Assembly: GCA_030429955.1 (NCBI GenBank) | Contig: JAUIGO010000008.1 | Span: 1-64,000 of the forward strand | Source of the DNA: Bacteroidia bacterium | Lineage (GTDB): Bacteria > Bacteroidota > Bacteroidia > Flavobacteriales > Flavobacteriaceae | Reading direction: 5' to 3' | DNA: 64,000 nt | Part shown: piece by piece, positions 29,301-37,686 of the stretch | Layout: each line of letters opens with the position of its first letter | How positions within the stretch are numbered: the first letter of the stretch is position 1 | Made by a program: the position numbers and the translations under genes | The notes under the pieces: generated by a model | Told to the model about the DNA's origin: nothing | What the model saw: only the letters and a program-made list of their open reading frames with translations | Databases searched by the model: none

Positions 29301-30664
29301 AAGATTCAGAAGGTAACGATATAGATATTGTTATTTCTAGAACCTCTGAACTTAAGTTGATTGACGAAAAAACAGGTATTGCTTTAAGTACAAATAATAT
29401 ACCTTACGGTTCTACTATTTTTACTAAAAATGGAGCTAAGTTAAAAGCTGGTGATGTAGTTTGTCAATGGGACCCATACAATGGTGTAATTATATCAGAA
29501 TTTGCTGGTAAAGTTCGTTACGAAAATATTGAACAAGGTATTACTTACCAAGTTGAGATTGATGAACAAACTGGTTTCCAAGAAAAAGTAATTTCTGAAT
29601 CAAGAAATAAAAAACTTATCCCAACTTTACATATTGAAGATGGTAAAGGAGAAGTGATTCGTTCATACAACCTCCCAGTTGGAGCACATTTAATGATTGA
29701 CGATGGAGAAAAAATTAACATTGGTAAAATCTTAGTTAAAATTCCTCGTAAATCTGCTAAAACAGGTGATATTACAGGAGGTTTACCTCGTGTAACTGAG
29801 TTGTTTGAAGCTCGTAACCCTTCAAATCCTGCTGTAGTAAGCGAGATTGATGGTGTGGTTTCTTTTGGAAAAATTAAGCGTGGTAATCGTGAGATTGTTG
29901 TTGAATCAAAATTAGGGGATATTAAGAAATACTTAGTAAAACTATCAAATCAAATTCTTGTTCAAGAGAATGATTTTGTTAAAGCTGGTATGCCTTTATC
30001 TGATGGATCAATAACTCCAGATGATATTTTGAATATCAAAGGACCTTCTGCAGTACAACAATACTTGGTAAATGAAGTTCAAGAAGTATATCGTTTACAA
30101 GGTGTGAAAATTAATGATAAGCACTTTGAGGTTGTTGTAAGACAAATGATGCGTAAAGTTCAAATTATCGATTCAGGTGATACGATTTTCTTAGAAGACC
30201 AATTGGTTCATAAAGATGATTTCATTGAAGAAAACGATGAAATTTTCGGAAAGAAAATAGTAGAAGATGCTGGAGATTCAGAAACTTTAAAAGCTGGTCA
30301 AATGGTTACTTCGAGAGAGTTAAGAGATGAAAACTCTATTTTACGTCGTGAAGATAAAAAGTTAGCGGTTGCTCGTGATGCAAATCCTGCAACAGCAACT
30401 CCAATTCTTCAAGGTATTACTAGAGCATCACTTCAAACAAAATCGTTTATCTCTGCTGCTTCTTTCCAAGAAACTACAAAAGTATTGAATGAAGCCGCTG
30501 TAAATGGTAAGATAGATACTTTAGAAGGCTTGAAAGAAAACGTAATTGTTGGACATAAAATTCCTGCTGGAACAGGTTTAAGACGTTATGATAATATCAT
30601 CGTTGGTTCCAAAGAAGAGTTTGATGAAATGATGCAAGCGAAGCAAGAATTGAATTATAATTAA
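26363..30664 (+). CDS. rpoC: DNA-directed RNA polymerase subunit beta prime
   Basis: The 1433-residue catalytic subunit has the N-terminal zinc site [19 protein letters not shown], the Mg2+-binding NADFDGDQM, the bridge-helix region, and the second zinc cluster [13 protein letters not shown]. The length is usual for Bacteroidota. It ends in two hairpins before a clear terminator about 90-115 bp downstream. Confidence 0.98.
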   Translation: MARKQDKNTVQRFNQISIGLASPESILAASRGEVLKPETINYRTHKPERDGLFCERIFGPVKDYECACGKYKRIRYKGIVCDRCGVEVTEKKVRRDRVGHINLVVPVAHIWYFRSLPNKIGYLLGLPSKKLDMIIYYERYVVIQPGNAKNAEGEDLQKMDFLTEEEYLNILETLPKENQYLDDNDPEKFIAKMGAECLIELLSRIKLDELSFELRHKANTETSKQRKTEALKRLQVVEAFREANENRENHPEWMIMKAVPVIPPELRPLVPLDGGRFATSDLNDLYRRVIIRNNRLKRLVEIKAPEVILRNEKRMLQESVDSLFDNTRKSSAVKTDSNRPLKSLSDSLKGKQGRFRQNLLGKRVDYSARSVIVVGPELKLFECGLPKNMAAELYKPFVIRKLIERGIVKTVKSAKKIIDKKEPVVWDILENVLKGHPVLLNRAPTLHRLGIQAFQPKLIEGKAIQLHPLVCTAFNADFDGDQMAVHLPLGPEAILEAQLLMLASHNILNPANGSPVTVPSQDMVLGLYYMTKLRQSTPEHKVLGEGLTFYSPEEVTIAYNEKKVELNAAIKVRTVDFNDEGKLVRKIIETTVGRVLFNEKVPEAAGFINQVLTKKSLRDIIHDILKVTSVPETAEFLDEIKTLGYKFAFQGGLSFSLGDIIIPPEKHTMIDAANKQVDGIMANYNMGLITNNERYNQVIDIWTSTNAELTELSMKRIREDQQGFNSVYMMLDSGARGSKEQIRQLTGMRGLMAKPKKSNAGGGEIIENPILSNFKEGLSILEYFISTHGARKGLADTALKTADAGYLTRRLVDVSQDVIVNSEDCGTLRGITVEPLKKNEEVVETLEERIVGRTSLHDVYDPLTDELLVASGDHIYEDVAKKIEASPIEAIEVRSALTCEAKQGICAKCYGRNLATGKMVQRGEAVGVVAAQSIGEPGTQLTLRTFHVGGIAGNISEENKLVVKFDGKAEIEDLKTVKGKDSEGNDIDIVISRTSELKLIDEKTGIALSTNNIPYGSTIFTKNGAKLKAGDVVCQWDPYNGVIISEFAGKVRYENIEQGITYQVEIDEQTGFQEKVISESRNKKLIPTLHIEDGKGEVIRSYNLPVGAHLMIDDGEKINIGKILVKIPRKSAKTGDITGGLPRVTELFEARNPSNPAVVSEIDGVVSFGKIKRGNREIVVESKLGDIKKYLVKLSNQILVQENDFVKAGMPLSDGSITPDDILNIKGPSAVQQYLVNEVQEVYRLQGVKINDKHFEVVVRQMMRKVQIIDSGDTIFLEDQLVHKDDFIEENDEIFGKKIVEDAGDSETLKAGQMVTSRELRDENSILRREDKKLAVARDANPATATPILQGITRASLQTKSFISAASFQETTKVLNEAAVNGKIDTLEGLKENVIVGHKIPAGTGLRRYDNIIVGSKEEFDEMMQAKQELNYN

Positions 30665-30668
30665 ATGC

Positions 30669-30710
30669 GACTCAGGCTTTACAAACGTAAATGAAGTAAA
30701 GCCTGTTAGT
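30669..30710 (+). other. Hairpin just after rpoC
   Basis: CAGGCTTTAC and GTAAAGCCTG, with outer GACT/AGTC, form a stable stem around 13 nt. No T-run follows, so it probably protects or processes the rpoC 3' end. Confidence 0.5.
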
Positions 30711-30717
30711 CAAATTT

Positions 30718-30738
30718 ATCCTGAACTTGCTTCAGGAT
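30718..30738. repeat. Short palindromic repeat unit after rpoC
   Basis: ATCCTGAA-cttgc-TTCAGGAT is a perfect 8-bp inverted repeat, of the type dispersed between genes in flavobacteria and seen in several forms in this window. Confidence 0.6.
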
Positions 30739-30750
30739 CTTTGTAATAAA

Positions 30751-30779
30751 AAAGTCCTGCTTAAATAGTAGGACTTTTT
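30751..30779 (+). terminator. Terminator of the rpoBC operon
   Basis: AAAGTCCT (30751-30758) pairs with AGGACTTT (30770-30777) and is followed by Ts, downstream of rpoC and before the DUF3467 gene. Confidence 0.8.
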
Positions 30780-30838
30780 ATTTTTAAATGCATATTAATA
30801 AGACTTCCAATCAAGTTGGAAGTGAAAATAAATTTTCA

Positions 30839-31156
30839 ATGGCAGAAGAAAAAAATAAAAACAAAAAAGGTCAAATAAATATTGAACTTGACGAAAAAGT
30901 AGCTGAGGGCATTTACTCTAATCTAGCAATTATCAATCACTCAGTATCTGAGTTTGTGCTAGATTTTGTTAGCATTATGCCAGGAACTCCAAAGAGTAAG
31001 GTGAAGTCGCGCATTATATTAACACCACAGCATGCAAAGCGCTTGGTAAAAGCTCTAGGTGATAATGTACAGCGTTTTGAAACAGCACATGGTGAAATTA
31101 AAGATTACGAAAAAACGCCTATTCCATTAAATTTTGGACCAACTGGTCAGGCATAA
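30839..31156 (+). CDS. DUF3467 family protein
   Basis: A 105-residue cytoplasmic protein from the ATG at 30839 (MAEEKNKNKKGQINIELDE); an upstream in-frame ATG at 30788 would add 17 unlikely residues across a leader hairpin (ACTTCCAA/TTGGAAGT, 30803-30823). The body (EGIYSNLAIINHSVSEFVLD, then LTPQHAKRLVKAL) is DUF3467, a bacterial family often found after rpoC in Bacteroidota. The function is unknown. It is followed by a bidirectional terminator. Confidence 0.88.
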   Translation: MAEEKNKNKKGQINIELDEKVAEGIYSNLAIINHSVSEFVLDFVSIMPGTPKSKVKSRIILTPQHAKRLVKALGDNVQRFETAHGEIKDYEKTPIPLNFGPTGQA

Positions 31157-31192
31157 AAAAAGCCCTTTGTAATTTTACAAAGGGCTTTTTTT
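31155..31192. terminator. Bidirectional terminator between DUF3467 and the 4Fe-4S gene
   Basis: AAAAGCCCTTTGTAA pairs with TTTTACAAAGGGCTTTT, with A- and T-runs on either side. It serves both convergent genes, and the T-run reaches the stop of the minus-strand gene. Confidence 0.88.
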
Positions 31193-31427
31193 AGCTTACT
31201 TTTCTATTAACAGTATTTAAAGAATATTGTAAAGCACCAGAAGGGCACCTATTTATCTGTTCAATAATTCTTTTTGTTTCTGTACCATCTAAATGAATCC
31301 ATGGAATTACAGATGTTCTAAAAACTTCTGATAATTCTCGAGCGCATTTTTCGGCATGAATGCACTTGCAAGGTTCAAAGGTTACAGTAATATCTTCATT
31401 ACTGAAAATGTTGTCTTGAGTTTCCAT
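31191..31427 (-). CDS. Divergent 4Fe-4S mono-cluster (Fer4_19) protein
   Basis: The 78-residue protein has cysteines in CKCIHAEKCARELSEVF (about 20-36) and INRCPSGALQY (about 58-68). This is the Fer4_19 pattern found in YjdI-like proteins, which usually hold one iron-sulfur cluster. It probably moves electrons in the cytoplasm or supports a redox partner; no partner is adjacent. It has its own strand and a shared terminator. Confidence 0.82.
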   Translation of the reverse strand: METQDNIFSNEDITVTFEPCKCIHAEKCARELSEVFRTSVIPWIHLDGTETKRIIEQINRCPSGALQYSLNTVNRKVS

Positions 31428-31602
31428 AAGTAGTTCATGTTTGGGGTTATGAATCTATTTTAAATGTAAAACTTGGGGTTTTATAATCCATATAATCATC
31501 GTTGAAATGTACAATATTTCCGATAAAAAACAAATAATTGTTGCTTTTTTAGATAAACTACATCTTGAATATTGTCAGAATTATATGATAACTAATTGAT
31601 TG

Positions 31603-33192
31603 TTAGTTATATTCAGAAGTTAAATGAAATTTGATACTTGGATATTTTTGTTGTGTCATTTGTAATGAGAACATAGAATCTGCTAAAAAGACGAGTTGAT
31701 TTTGTTTGTCTTTCGCTAAAAAACGTTGTTTAACACGTAAAAACTCTTTAAACTCTTCATTGTTTTTATCTGTTGGTTCTACCCAACATGCTTTATGTAC
31801 ATTTAAGTTTTCATAAGTACATTTGGCTCCATATTCGTGGTCAAGCCTGTATTGTATCACTTCATATTGAAGTGCTCCAACAGTTCCGATTACTTTTCTC
31901 CCATTAAGTTCAAGTGTAAACAACTGTGCCACACCTTCGTCCATTAATTGATCAATACCTTTGTAAAGTTGTTTGGCTTTTAATGGATCTGCATTATTGA
32001 TATATCTAAAATGCTCAGGCGAAAAGCTTGGTATGCCTTTGTAGTTGATTGTTTCACCCTCAGTTAGTGTGTCACCAATCTTAAAGTTTCCAGTATCATG
32101 TAACCCTACAATGTCACCAGGATAAGAAATATCAACGATTTCTTTTTTCTCAGCAAAAAAGGCATTCGGACTTGAGAATTTTAATTTTTTATTGTGCCTC
32201 ACGTGTAAGTAAGGTTTATTACGTTCAAAAGTCCCTGAAACAATCTTAATAAAAGCCAATCTGTCTCTGTGATTTGGATCCATGTTGGCATGAATTTTAA
32301 ACACAAAACCTGTAAACTTTTTTTCTTCAGGTTTTACCAGACGTTCTTCACTTTGCTTAGGTCTTGGTTTCGGAGCTATCTCAACAAAACAATCTAATAA
32401 CTCACGAACTCCAAAATTGTTTAAAGCCGAACCAAAAAATACTGGTTGTAAGTCACCATTCAGATATTCTGCTTTATCAAATTTAGGGTAAATACCTTCA
32501 ATAAGTTCAACTTCTTCACGTAATCGATTCGCAGCTTTTTCACCTACCAATTTGGTAAGTTCTTCTGAAGCTAAATCAGAAATCTCAATAGTTTCCTCTA
32601 TATTTTTTCGACTATCACCACTAAATAAGTTTACATTTTTTTCCCAAAGGTTGTAAATACCTTTAAAGTCGTAGCCCATGCCAATTGGAAAACTTAAAGG
32701 GGTTACTCTTAATCCTAACTTTTGCTCTACTTCATCTAACAAATCAAAAGCATCTTTACCTTCACGATCCAGTTTATTTATAAACACAATCATTGGTATG
32801 TTGCGCATTCTACATACTTCAACAAGTTTTTCTGTTTGTTCCTCGACACCTTTAGCAACATCAATAACCACAATGACACTATCAACAGCAGTAAGGGTTC
32901 TAAACGTATCTTCAGCAAAATCTTTATGTCCAGGTGTATCCAGAATATTAATTTTTATACCATCATATTCAAATGCCAAAACAGAAGTAGCAACAGAAAT
33001 TCCACGTTGACGCTCAATTTCCATAAAATCACTCGTAGCACCTTTTTTAATTTTGTTACTTTTTACAGCTCCAGCCTCTTGTATGGCTCCACCAAACAGT
33101 AACAGTTTTTCTGTTAAGGTTGTTTTACCAGCATCTGGATGCGAAATAATACCAAAGGTTCGTCTGCGTTCTATTTCTTTTAAAAAACTCAT
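31603..33192 (-). CDS. prfC: Peptide chain release factor 3
   Basis: A 529-residue GTPase, the same length as E. coli RF3, from the ATG at 33192 (MSFLKEIERRRTFGIISHPD). An in-frame ATG 24 bp upstream adds eight residues that do not match the family. G motifs are SHPDAGKTT, RGISVATS, DTPGHKDF and NKLD. It frees RF1/RF2 from the ribosome after peptide release. It is monocistronic and divergent from the idi gene group. Confidence 0.95.
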   Translation of the reverse strand: MSFLKEIERRRTFGIISHPDAGKTTLTEKLLLFGGAIQEAGAVKSNKIKKGATSDFMEIERQRGISVATSVLAFEYDGIKINILDTPGHKDFAEDTFRTLTAVDSVIVVIDVAKGVEEQTEKLVEVCRMRNIPMIVFINKLDREGKDAFDLLDEVEQKLGLRVTPLSFPIGMGYDFKGIYNLWEKNVNLFSGDSRKNIEETIEISDLASEELTKLVGEKAANRLREEVELIEGIYPKFDKAEYLNGDLQPVFFGSALNNFGVRELLDCFVEIAPKPRPKQSEERLVKPEEKKFTGFVFKIHANMDPNHRDRLAFIKIVSGTFERNKPYLHVRHNKKLKFSSPNAFFAEKKEIVDISYPGDIVGLHDTGNFKIGDTLTEGETINYKGIPSFSPEHFRYINNADPLKAKQLYKGIDQLMDEGVAQLFTLELNGRKVIGTVGALQYEVIQYRLDHEYGAKCTYENLNVHKACWVEPTDKNNEEFKEFLRVKQRFLAKDKQNQLVFLADSMFSLQMTQQKYPSIKFHLTSEYN

Positions 33193-33316
33193 TTCTTTAC
33201 TGTAATTGGGATGCAAATATAGGATTATTAGGACTAATAAATATAATTGATGCGATTCGTTTTTAAATCTATGTTTTGGTTACCGATTTTATAAAATATC
33301 TTGGTATTTTTACAAT

Positions 33317-33856
33317 ATGAAAGAGGAAAAAGTTATTCTAGTAAATGAAAATGACGAACAAATAGGCTTAATGCCTAAAATGGAAGCTCATGAAAAAGCA
33401 GTTTTGCATCGTGCGTTTTCGGTGTTTGTTTTTAATGATAAAAATGAATTGATGCTTCAACAGCGTGCATTGAGCAAATATCATTCTCCAGGGCTTTGGA
33501 CCAATACATGCTGTAGTCACCAGCGAGAAGGTGAAAGTAATATTGAAGCAGGAAAGCGTCGTTTGCAAGAAGAAATGGGCTTTGTAACTGAGTTAAAGGA
33601 AACCATATCATTTATCTATAAGGCACCCTTTGATAATGGATTGACTGAACATGAACTTGATCATATTATGGTTGGTCATTATGACGAAGACCCAAATATA
33701 AATAAAGACGAAGTTGAATCTTGGAAATGGATGGACTTGGAAGATGTAAAGGTTGATATGACGTTACACCCTGAAAAGTACACAGCCTGGTTTAAAATTA
33801 TTTTTGATAAATTCTACAAACATATAAATTTAGTTGGCAATGAAGGTAACCGTTAG
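33317..33856 (+). CDS. idi: Isopentenyl-diphosphate delta-isomerase, type I
   Basis: The 179-residue Nudix-fold enzyme interconverts IPP and DMAPP for isoprenoid synthesis. Catalytic Cys lies in NTCCSHQREGE and catalytic Glu in the DEVESWKWMD segment, with ELDHIMVGHYDEDPNINK between. Its 3' end overlaps the following queD-type start by 17 bp, which points to an operon, though the pathways are unrelated. Confidence 0.93.
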   Translation: MKEEKVILVNENDEQIGLMPKMEAHEKAVLHRAFSVFVFNDKNELMLQQRALSKYHSPGLWTNTCCSHQREGESNIEAGKRRLQEEMGFVTELKETISFIYKAPFDNGLTEHELDHIMVGHYDEDPNINKDEVESWKWMDLEDVKVDMTLHPEKYTAWFKIIFDKFYKHINLVGNEGNR

Positions 33857-34250
33857 TAGAAAAGCACATTTTAATGCAGCACATAGATTGTACAGAAAAG
33901 ATTGGAGTTTTGAAAAGAACGATGACGTTTTTGGAAAATGTAATAACCCAAATTTTCATGGCCACAACTATGAATTAATTGTGAGCGTAACTGGCGAAAT
34001 TGACCAAGAAACTGGTTATGTGATCGATATGAAAGTGTTAAAAGATATTATTAGAAATGAAGTGGAAGATGCTTTTGATCATAAAAACTTGAATGTTGAA
34101 GTCCCAGAATTTAAAGATTTAAATCCAACAGCCGAAAATATTGCAGTGGTTATTTTTAATAAAATCAGGCAAAAACTGGATAAAGCAATGGATTTAAAAA
34201 TAACACTCTACGAAACACCTCGTAACTTTGTAACCTACTCAGGAAATTAA
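33840..34250 (+). CDS. queD: 6-carboxy/6-pyruvoyl-tetrahydropterin synthase family protein (QueD-like)
   Basis: A 136-residue protein from the ATG at 33840 (MKVTVSRKAHFNAAHRLY); an in-frame TTG two codons upstream is less likely. The zinc His lie in FNAAHRL and NFHGHNYEL; the catalytic Cys is in FGKCNNPN; later ETGYVIDMKVLKD and DHKNLN. QueD makes 6-carboxytetrahydropterin in queuosine synthesis; PTPS in biopterin synthesis is the close alternative. It overlaps idi and precedes manA by 3 bp. Confidence 0.88.
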   Translation: MKVTVSRKAHFNAAHRLYRKDWSFEKNDDVFGKCNNPNFHGHNYELIVSVTGEIDQETGYVIDMKVLKDIIRNEVEDAFDHKNLNVEVPEFKDLNPTAENIAVVIFNKIRQKLDKAMDLKITLYETPRNFVTYSGN

Positions 34251-34253
34251 ATT

Positions 34254-35225
34254 ATGAGGAATCACTTATATCCACTTAAGTTCCATCCGATTTTAAAAGA
34301 AAAAATATGGGGAGGAACAAAGCTTAAAACTATTCTTAACAAAAAAAGTGATGCACCAAATGTTGGAGAAAGCTGGGAAATAAGTGATGTTAATAACGAC
34401 ACATCTATTGTGTCTAATGGAGAATTAAAAGGTTCTACTCTTAAACAAATACTTTCTTCTTATCAAGATGAACTTATTGGAAAGAAGAATTTTAAAGTAT
34501 TTGGAGAACAATTTCCATTGCTCATAAAATTTATTGATGCTAAAGAAGATTTGTCAATTCAATTACATCCAAATGATGAGTTGGCTGCAAAGCGTCATAA
34601 TTCGTTTGGTAAAACCGAAATGTGGTATGTGATGCAAGCCGATGAAGGCGCTAATTTGATTGTAGGTTTTAATCAAAAAGTAACATCAGAATTATATCTA
34701 AAACATTTAAAAGACAAAACACTACCTGAAATTTTAAATTTTGAAAAGGTTACTGAAGGAGATGCTTATTTTATTGAAGTTGGACGCGTTCATGCCATTG
34801 GAGCAGGAGTGATGCTGGCAGAAATTCAGCAAACAAGTGATATTACGTATCGTGTATATGATTGGGATAGAAAAGACGATAAAGGTAACGTACGAGAACT
34901 ACATAACAATTTGGCTACAGATGCTATTGATTTTGGTATGGATGATAATTTTAGATTGAGTTATAATGAAGAAGAAAATCATTCAAATAAAATAGTAGTT
35001 TGCCCTTATTTTACAACAAATGTTATTAAGCTAACCAAAACGATTTCAAAAGAAAATACATTTGACTCATTCATTATTTATATATGTGTTGAAGGTGCAG
35101 CAGATATTATTATGGACCACTTTTCAGAAACTATAATCAAAGGAGAAACTATCCTTATTCCAGCAGCAATAAAACATTTTAAATTAGAATCAAACAATGC
35201 AAAACTTTTAGAGGTTTATGTATAA
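34254..35225 (+). CDS. manA: Mannose-6-phosphate isomerase, class I
   Basis: The 323-residue cupin enzyme has LSIQLHPNDE (metal site), GKTEMWYVM and the C-terminal region (GETILIPAAIKHF) of type I phosphomannose isomerase. It interconverts fructose-6-P and mannose-6-P, leading to GDP-mannose for surface sugars. It is third in the idi-queD-manA run with a 3-bp gap. Confidence 0.92.
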   Translation: MRNHLYPLKFHPILKEKIWGGTKLKTILNKKSDAPNVGESWEISDVNNDTSIVSNGELKGSTLKQILSSYQDELIGKKNFKVFGEQFPLLIKFIDAKEDLSIQLHPNDELAAKRHNSFGKTEMWYVMQADEGANLIVGFNQKVTSELYLKHLKDKTLPEILNFEKVTEGDAYFIEVGRVHAIGAGVMLAEIQQTSDITYRVYDWDRKDDKGNVRELHNNLATDAIDFGMDDNFRLSYNEEENHSNKIVVCPYFTTNVIKLTKTISKENTFDSFIIYICVEGAADIIMDHFSETIIKGETILIPAAIKHFKLESNNAKLLEVYV

Positions 35226-35232
35226 AATTGTG

Positions 35233-35240
35233 TAATTTTG
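35233..35240 (+). promoter_or_regulatory. Candidate -7 element (TAATTTTG)
   Basis: This matches TAnnTTTG, 22 bp before the small gene at 35263 and just past the manA stop. No clear -33 TTG was found. Confidence 0.45.
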
Positions 35241-35262
35241 CATAAATAAATTATATTATAAA

Positions 35263-35529
35263 ATGGCAAACGTTAGAGATTTAAAAAAAGATATAAACTA
35301 CGTTCTTGGTGATATTATAGAAGCAGTTTACTTCTGGGAATATGAAAATACAGACAAAGACACTAAAAAAAGTGAAGCAATAATTGATGAGGCTATCAAT
35401 ACTTTTGACGATTTAATAGCTAAAGTAAATGACAAAAGTGTTGAAAATAAAAAGGCACATTTTAAAAGCATTAATCAAGAGCTTGAAACTAAGGGTCGAG
35501 CTTTAATTGAAAAAATAAACAAATTATAA
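35263..35529 (+). CDS. Small conserved-looking flavobacterial protein, function unknown
   Basis: The 88-residue soluble protein is largely helical and rich in Lys, Asp and Glu (starts MANVRDLKKDINYVLGDIIE; ends RALIEKINKL). No signal or membrane segment is visible. From memory, similar proteins occur next to similar genes in Flavobacteriaceae; no function is known to me. It has its own -7 box and a shared terminator. Confidence 0.75.
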   Translation: MANVRDLKKDINYVLGDIIEAVYFWEYENTDKDTKKSEAIIDEAINTFDDLIAKVNDKSVENKKAHFKSINQELETKGRALIEKINKL

Positions 35530-35530
35530 T

Positions 35531-35557
35531 AAAAAAGGCGCTTTAAGCGCCTTTTTT
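35531..35557. terminator. Bidirectional terminator
   Basis: AAAAAAGGCGCTT / AAGCGCCTTTTTT form a near-perfect palindrome between the convergent genes at 35529 and 35556. Confidence 0.9.
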
Positions 35558-36269
35558 ATTGAATAACTTCTTTCTCTTCTTCTTTACGTTTTTTAATAAA
35601 CTTATCCAGTTCTAAACCATATTTAGAATTTGCAATCTCTTTAGGTAAGGCATTGTAAATAGTATCTAAATATTTCACATTGGCATTGTAAATTTCAGCT
35701 AACGCTATATAAGGTGCTATTTCTGAGCTTTTGTTATTCACTGCAAAATTAATTGCGTAGAGATACTTTCGTCTCAATAAGTTATCTGAATCTTGATTGG
35801 CTTTTTCTATTTGTGCAGAATCTCCACTTTTTTGTGCGTCAAACTTTGCCTTAATTAACTCTAGGTTTTGATCATTGAACCTTGATGCAATATCACGAAA
35901 TTCTTCTAATTTTTCTTGTAAAGGAGAGCCACTTATTTTGGCATCAAATTCAAAACGCTTTAAGGTTGTATTGATCTCAATTGTTCCAGGGACAGCAAAA
36001 AACGCAATTCTTGGTATATCGTCTCCAGCATTTTTATCAAGTGTTAAGTAAAGCATTTCAGGAGCTTCTAAATCACTTGTAAGTGTATAGGTGTCTTCAC
36101 CATTATAAATCACAGAATCTTTTACAACCAAAAGGGTATCTTGAAGTTGTTGTAAGTAAAGCGTTCCTTTTTTTAATCCTTTTATTGAACCTGTAACGGT
36201 TAAGTTTGGTTCAGGCTTGCTGCATGAAGTGATTAAAACTAGTATAAAAAGTAAAGCTGCTTTTTTCAT
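35556..36269 (-). CDS. DUF4369 lipoprotein without a thioredoxin domain
   Basis: The 237-residue protein has a lipoprotein signal (LITSC, Cys16) and the DUF4369 beta-rich domain (LTVTGSIKGLKKGTLYLQQL at about 23-42). DUF4369 usually precedes a thioredoxin-like domain in Bacteroidota, but here the remainder is helical with a Lys/Glu tail (KKRKEEEKEVIQ), and no CxxC is seen. It probably sits in the periplasm; its function is unknown. Confidence 0.82.
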   Translation of the reverse strand: MKKAALLFILVLITSCSKPEPNLTVTGSIKGLKKGTLYLQQLQDTLLVVKDSVIYNGEDTYTLTSDLEAPEMLYLTLDKNAGDDIPRIAFFAVPGTIEINTTLKRFEFDAKISGSPLQEKLEEFRDIASRFNDQNLELIKAKFDAQKSGDSAQIEKANQDSDNLLRRKYLYAINFAVNNKSSEIAPYIALAEIYNANVKYLDTIYNALPKEIANSKYGLELDKFIKKRKEEEKEVIQ

Positions 36270-36414
36270 GTGTATGTTTTATTTTTCTAAATGTCACATG
36301 TAACTTTGGATGTTTAAAGTAATCATTTCGCTGCATGTGGATGATTATTTTAAATATGTCAGTTTCATCATAAAAATTTAGAGCGGCAAATATCTTATAT
36401 TTATTTTTTAAATG

Positions 36415-37680
36415 CTAACCTCCTGAAGCAATTTTCATGAGTTCTGCACACAAAATAGCACCATAAGTTCCCACAACATAACCAAACACAGCCAATAAAG
36501 CGCCAACCGTTGCAAGCGATGGATGAAAAGCTGCTGCTACAACAGGAGCAGAGGCTGCTCCACCAACATTAGCTTGACTGCCCACAGCCAAAAAGAAATA
36601 AGGTGCTCTAATAAGTTTGGCAACTAAAATCAATAATCCAGCGTGAATAGCCATCCAAACTAAACCGATGAGAATTAAACCTGGATTTTCAAAGATTTTA
36701 CCTAAATCCATTTTCATACCTATAGTTGCAACAAGGATATAAATAAAAACACTACCAATTTTACTAGCTCCAGCACCTTCGTAGTTTTTTGCTTTTGTAA
36801 AGGATAATAAAATTCCAATTAAAGTGGCAATACTAATAAGCCAGAAAAAACTGCTACCAAAAGATGATAAGGCACTTTTTGGGTTACTTACAACTTCAAA
36901 GTTTTCGTTTAAAAATGTTGATATTTTCTCTGAACCAAAGTGTGCTATTCCTACTGCAACAAAGGCAAAGGTTAAAATCATCATTAAATCTGTCAATGAT
37001 GGATTTCGAGTGATTTTTTCGGTAAAGTTCTGCACTTTGCTTTGTAGCTCATCAATAGCTGTGTTATCGGCTTTGAGCCATTTGTCTATTTTTTTGCGTT
37101 TACCAATTCCTAATAATAGAACTGCCATCCATATATTAGCAACTACAATATCAACCAAAACCATACCTCCATATAGTGTTTGGTCATATTCATAAATTTC
37201 TAGCATTGCCGCCTGATTGGCACCTCCACCAATCCAACTTCCAGCCAAGGTTGCAAGCCCTCTCCAAACAGCTTCAAAACCAGCTCCACCAACAGTTTCA
37301 GGTGAAAATGTTGAAATTAGCAATATAGCTAATGGACCACCAATAACGATTCCTAAGGTTCCTGTAAAGAACATTATCAAGGCTTTCCATCCTAAATTAA
37401 AAACAGCTTTAAGATCTATACTAATGGTTAATAGAACCAATGAGGCTGGTAATAAATAACGACTGGCTACATAGTATGTTTGTGTTAGATCGGCAGATAT
37501 TAACCCTAAAGAATTGAATGTTGCTGGAATCATGTAGCACATGAGTAGTCCAGGAATATATTTGTAAAATTTAGACCAAAACCCTGAGGTTTTTGATTCA
37601 GTGTAAAACACAAACCCTAAGGCAAGCATGAGTAGTCCAAAAACAATAGCGTCATTGGTAAAAAAAGGTGTATTTTCCAT
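36415..37680 (-). CDS. DUF819 family membrane protein
   Basis: The 421-residue inner-membrane protein has about 10-12 hydrophobic segments in two inverted halves with glycine-rich motifs (GSWIGGGANQAA and GSQANVGGAASAPVVAA). This is the DUF819 pattern, similar in outline to sodium-coupled carriers, but the substrate is unknown. It follows the DUF5916 gene by 6 bp. Confidence 0.85.
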   Translation of the reverse strand: MENTPFFTNDAIVFGLLMLALGFVFYTESKTSGFWSKFYKYIPGLLMCYMIPATFNSLGLISADLTQTYYVASRYLLPASLVLLTISIDLKAVFNLGWKALIMFFTGTLGIVIGGPLAILLISTFSPETVGGAGFEAVWRGLATLAGSWIGGGANQAAMLEIYEYDQTLYGGMVLVDIVVANIWMAVLLLGIGKRKKIDKWLKADNTAIDELQSKVQNFTEKITRNPSLTDLMMILTFAFVAVGIAHFGSEKISTFLNENFEVVSNPKSALSSFGSSFFWLISIATLIGILLSFTKAKNYEGAGASKIGSVFIYILVATIGMKMDLGKIFENPGLILIGLVWMAIHAGLLILVAKLIRAPYFFLAVGSQANVGGAASAPVVAAAFHPSLATVGALLAVFGYVVGTYGAILCAELMKIASGG

Positions 37681-37686
37681 AAGTGT

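Noticed and set aside
33193-33216. Eight-residue N-terminal extension of RF3
   Set aside because: The start at 33192 gives the 529-residue family length; the extra residues do not match.
36824-37195. 123-residue plus-strand ORF inside DUF819
   Set aside because: It is the complement of membrane-helix codons in a convincing gene, with no start context or motif.
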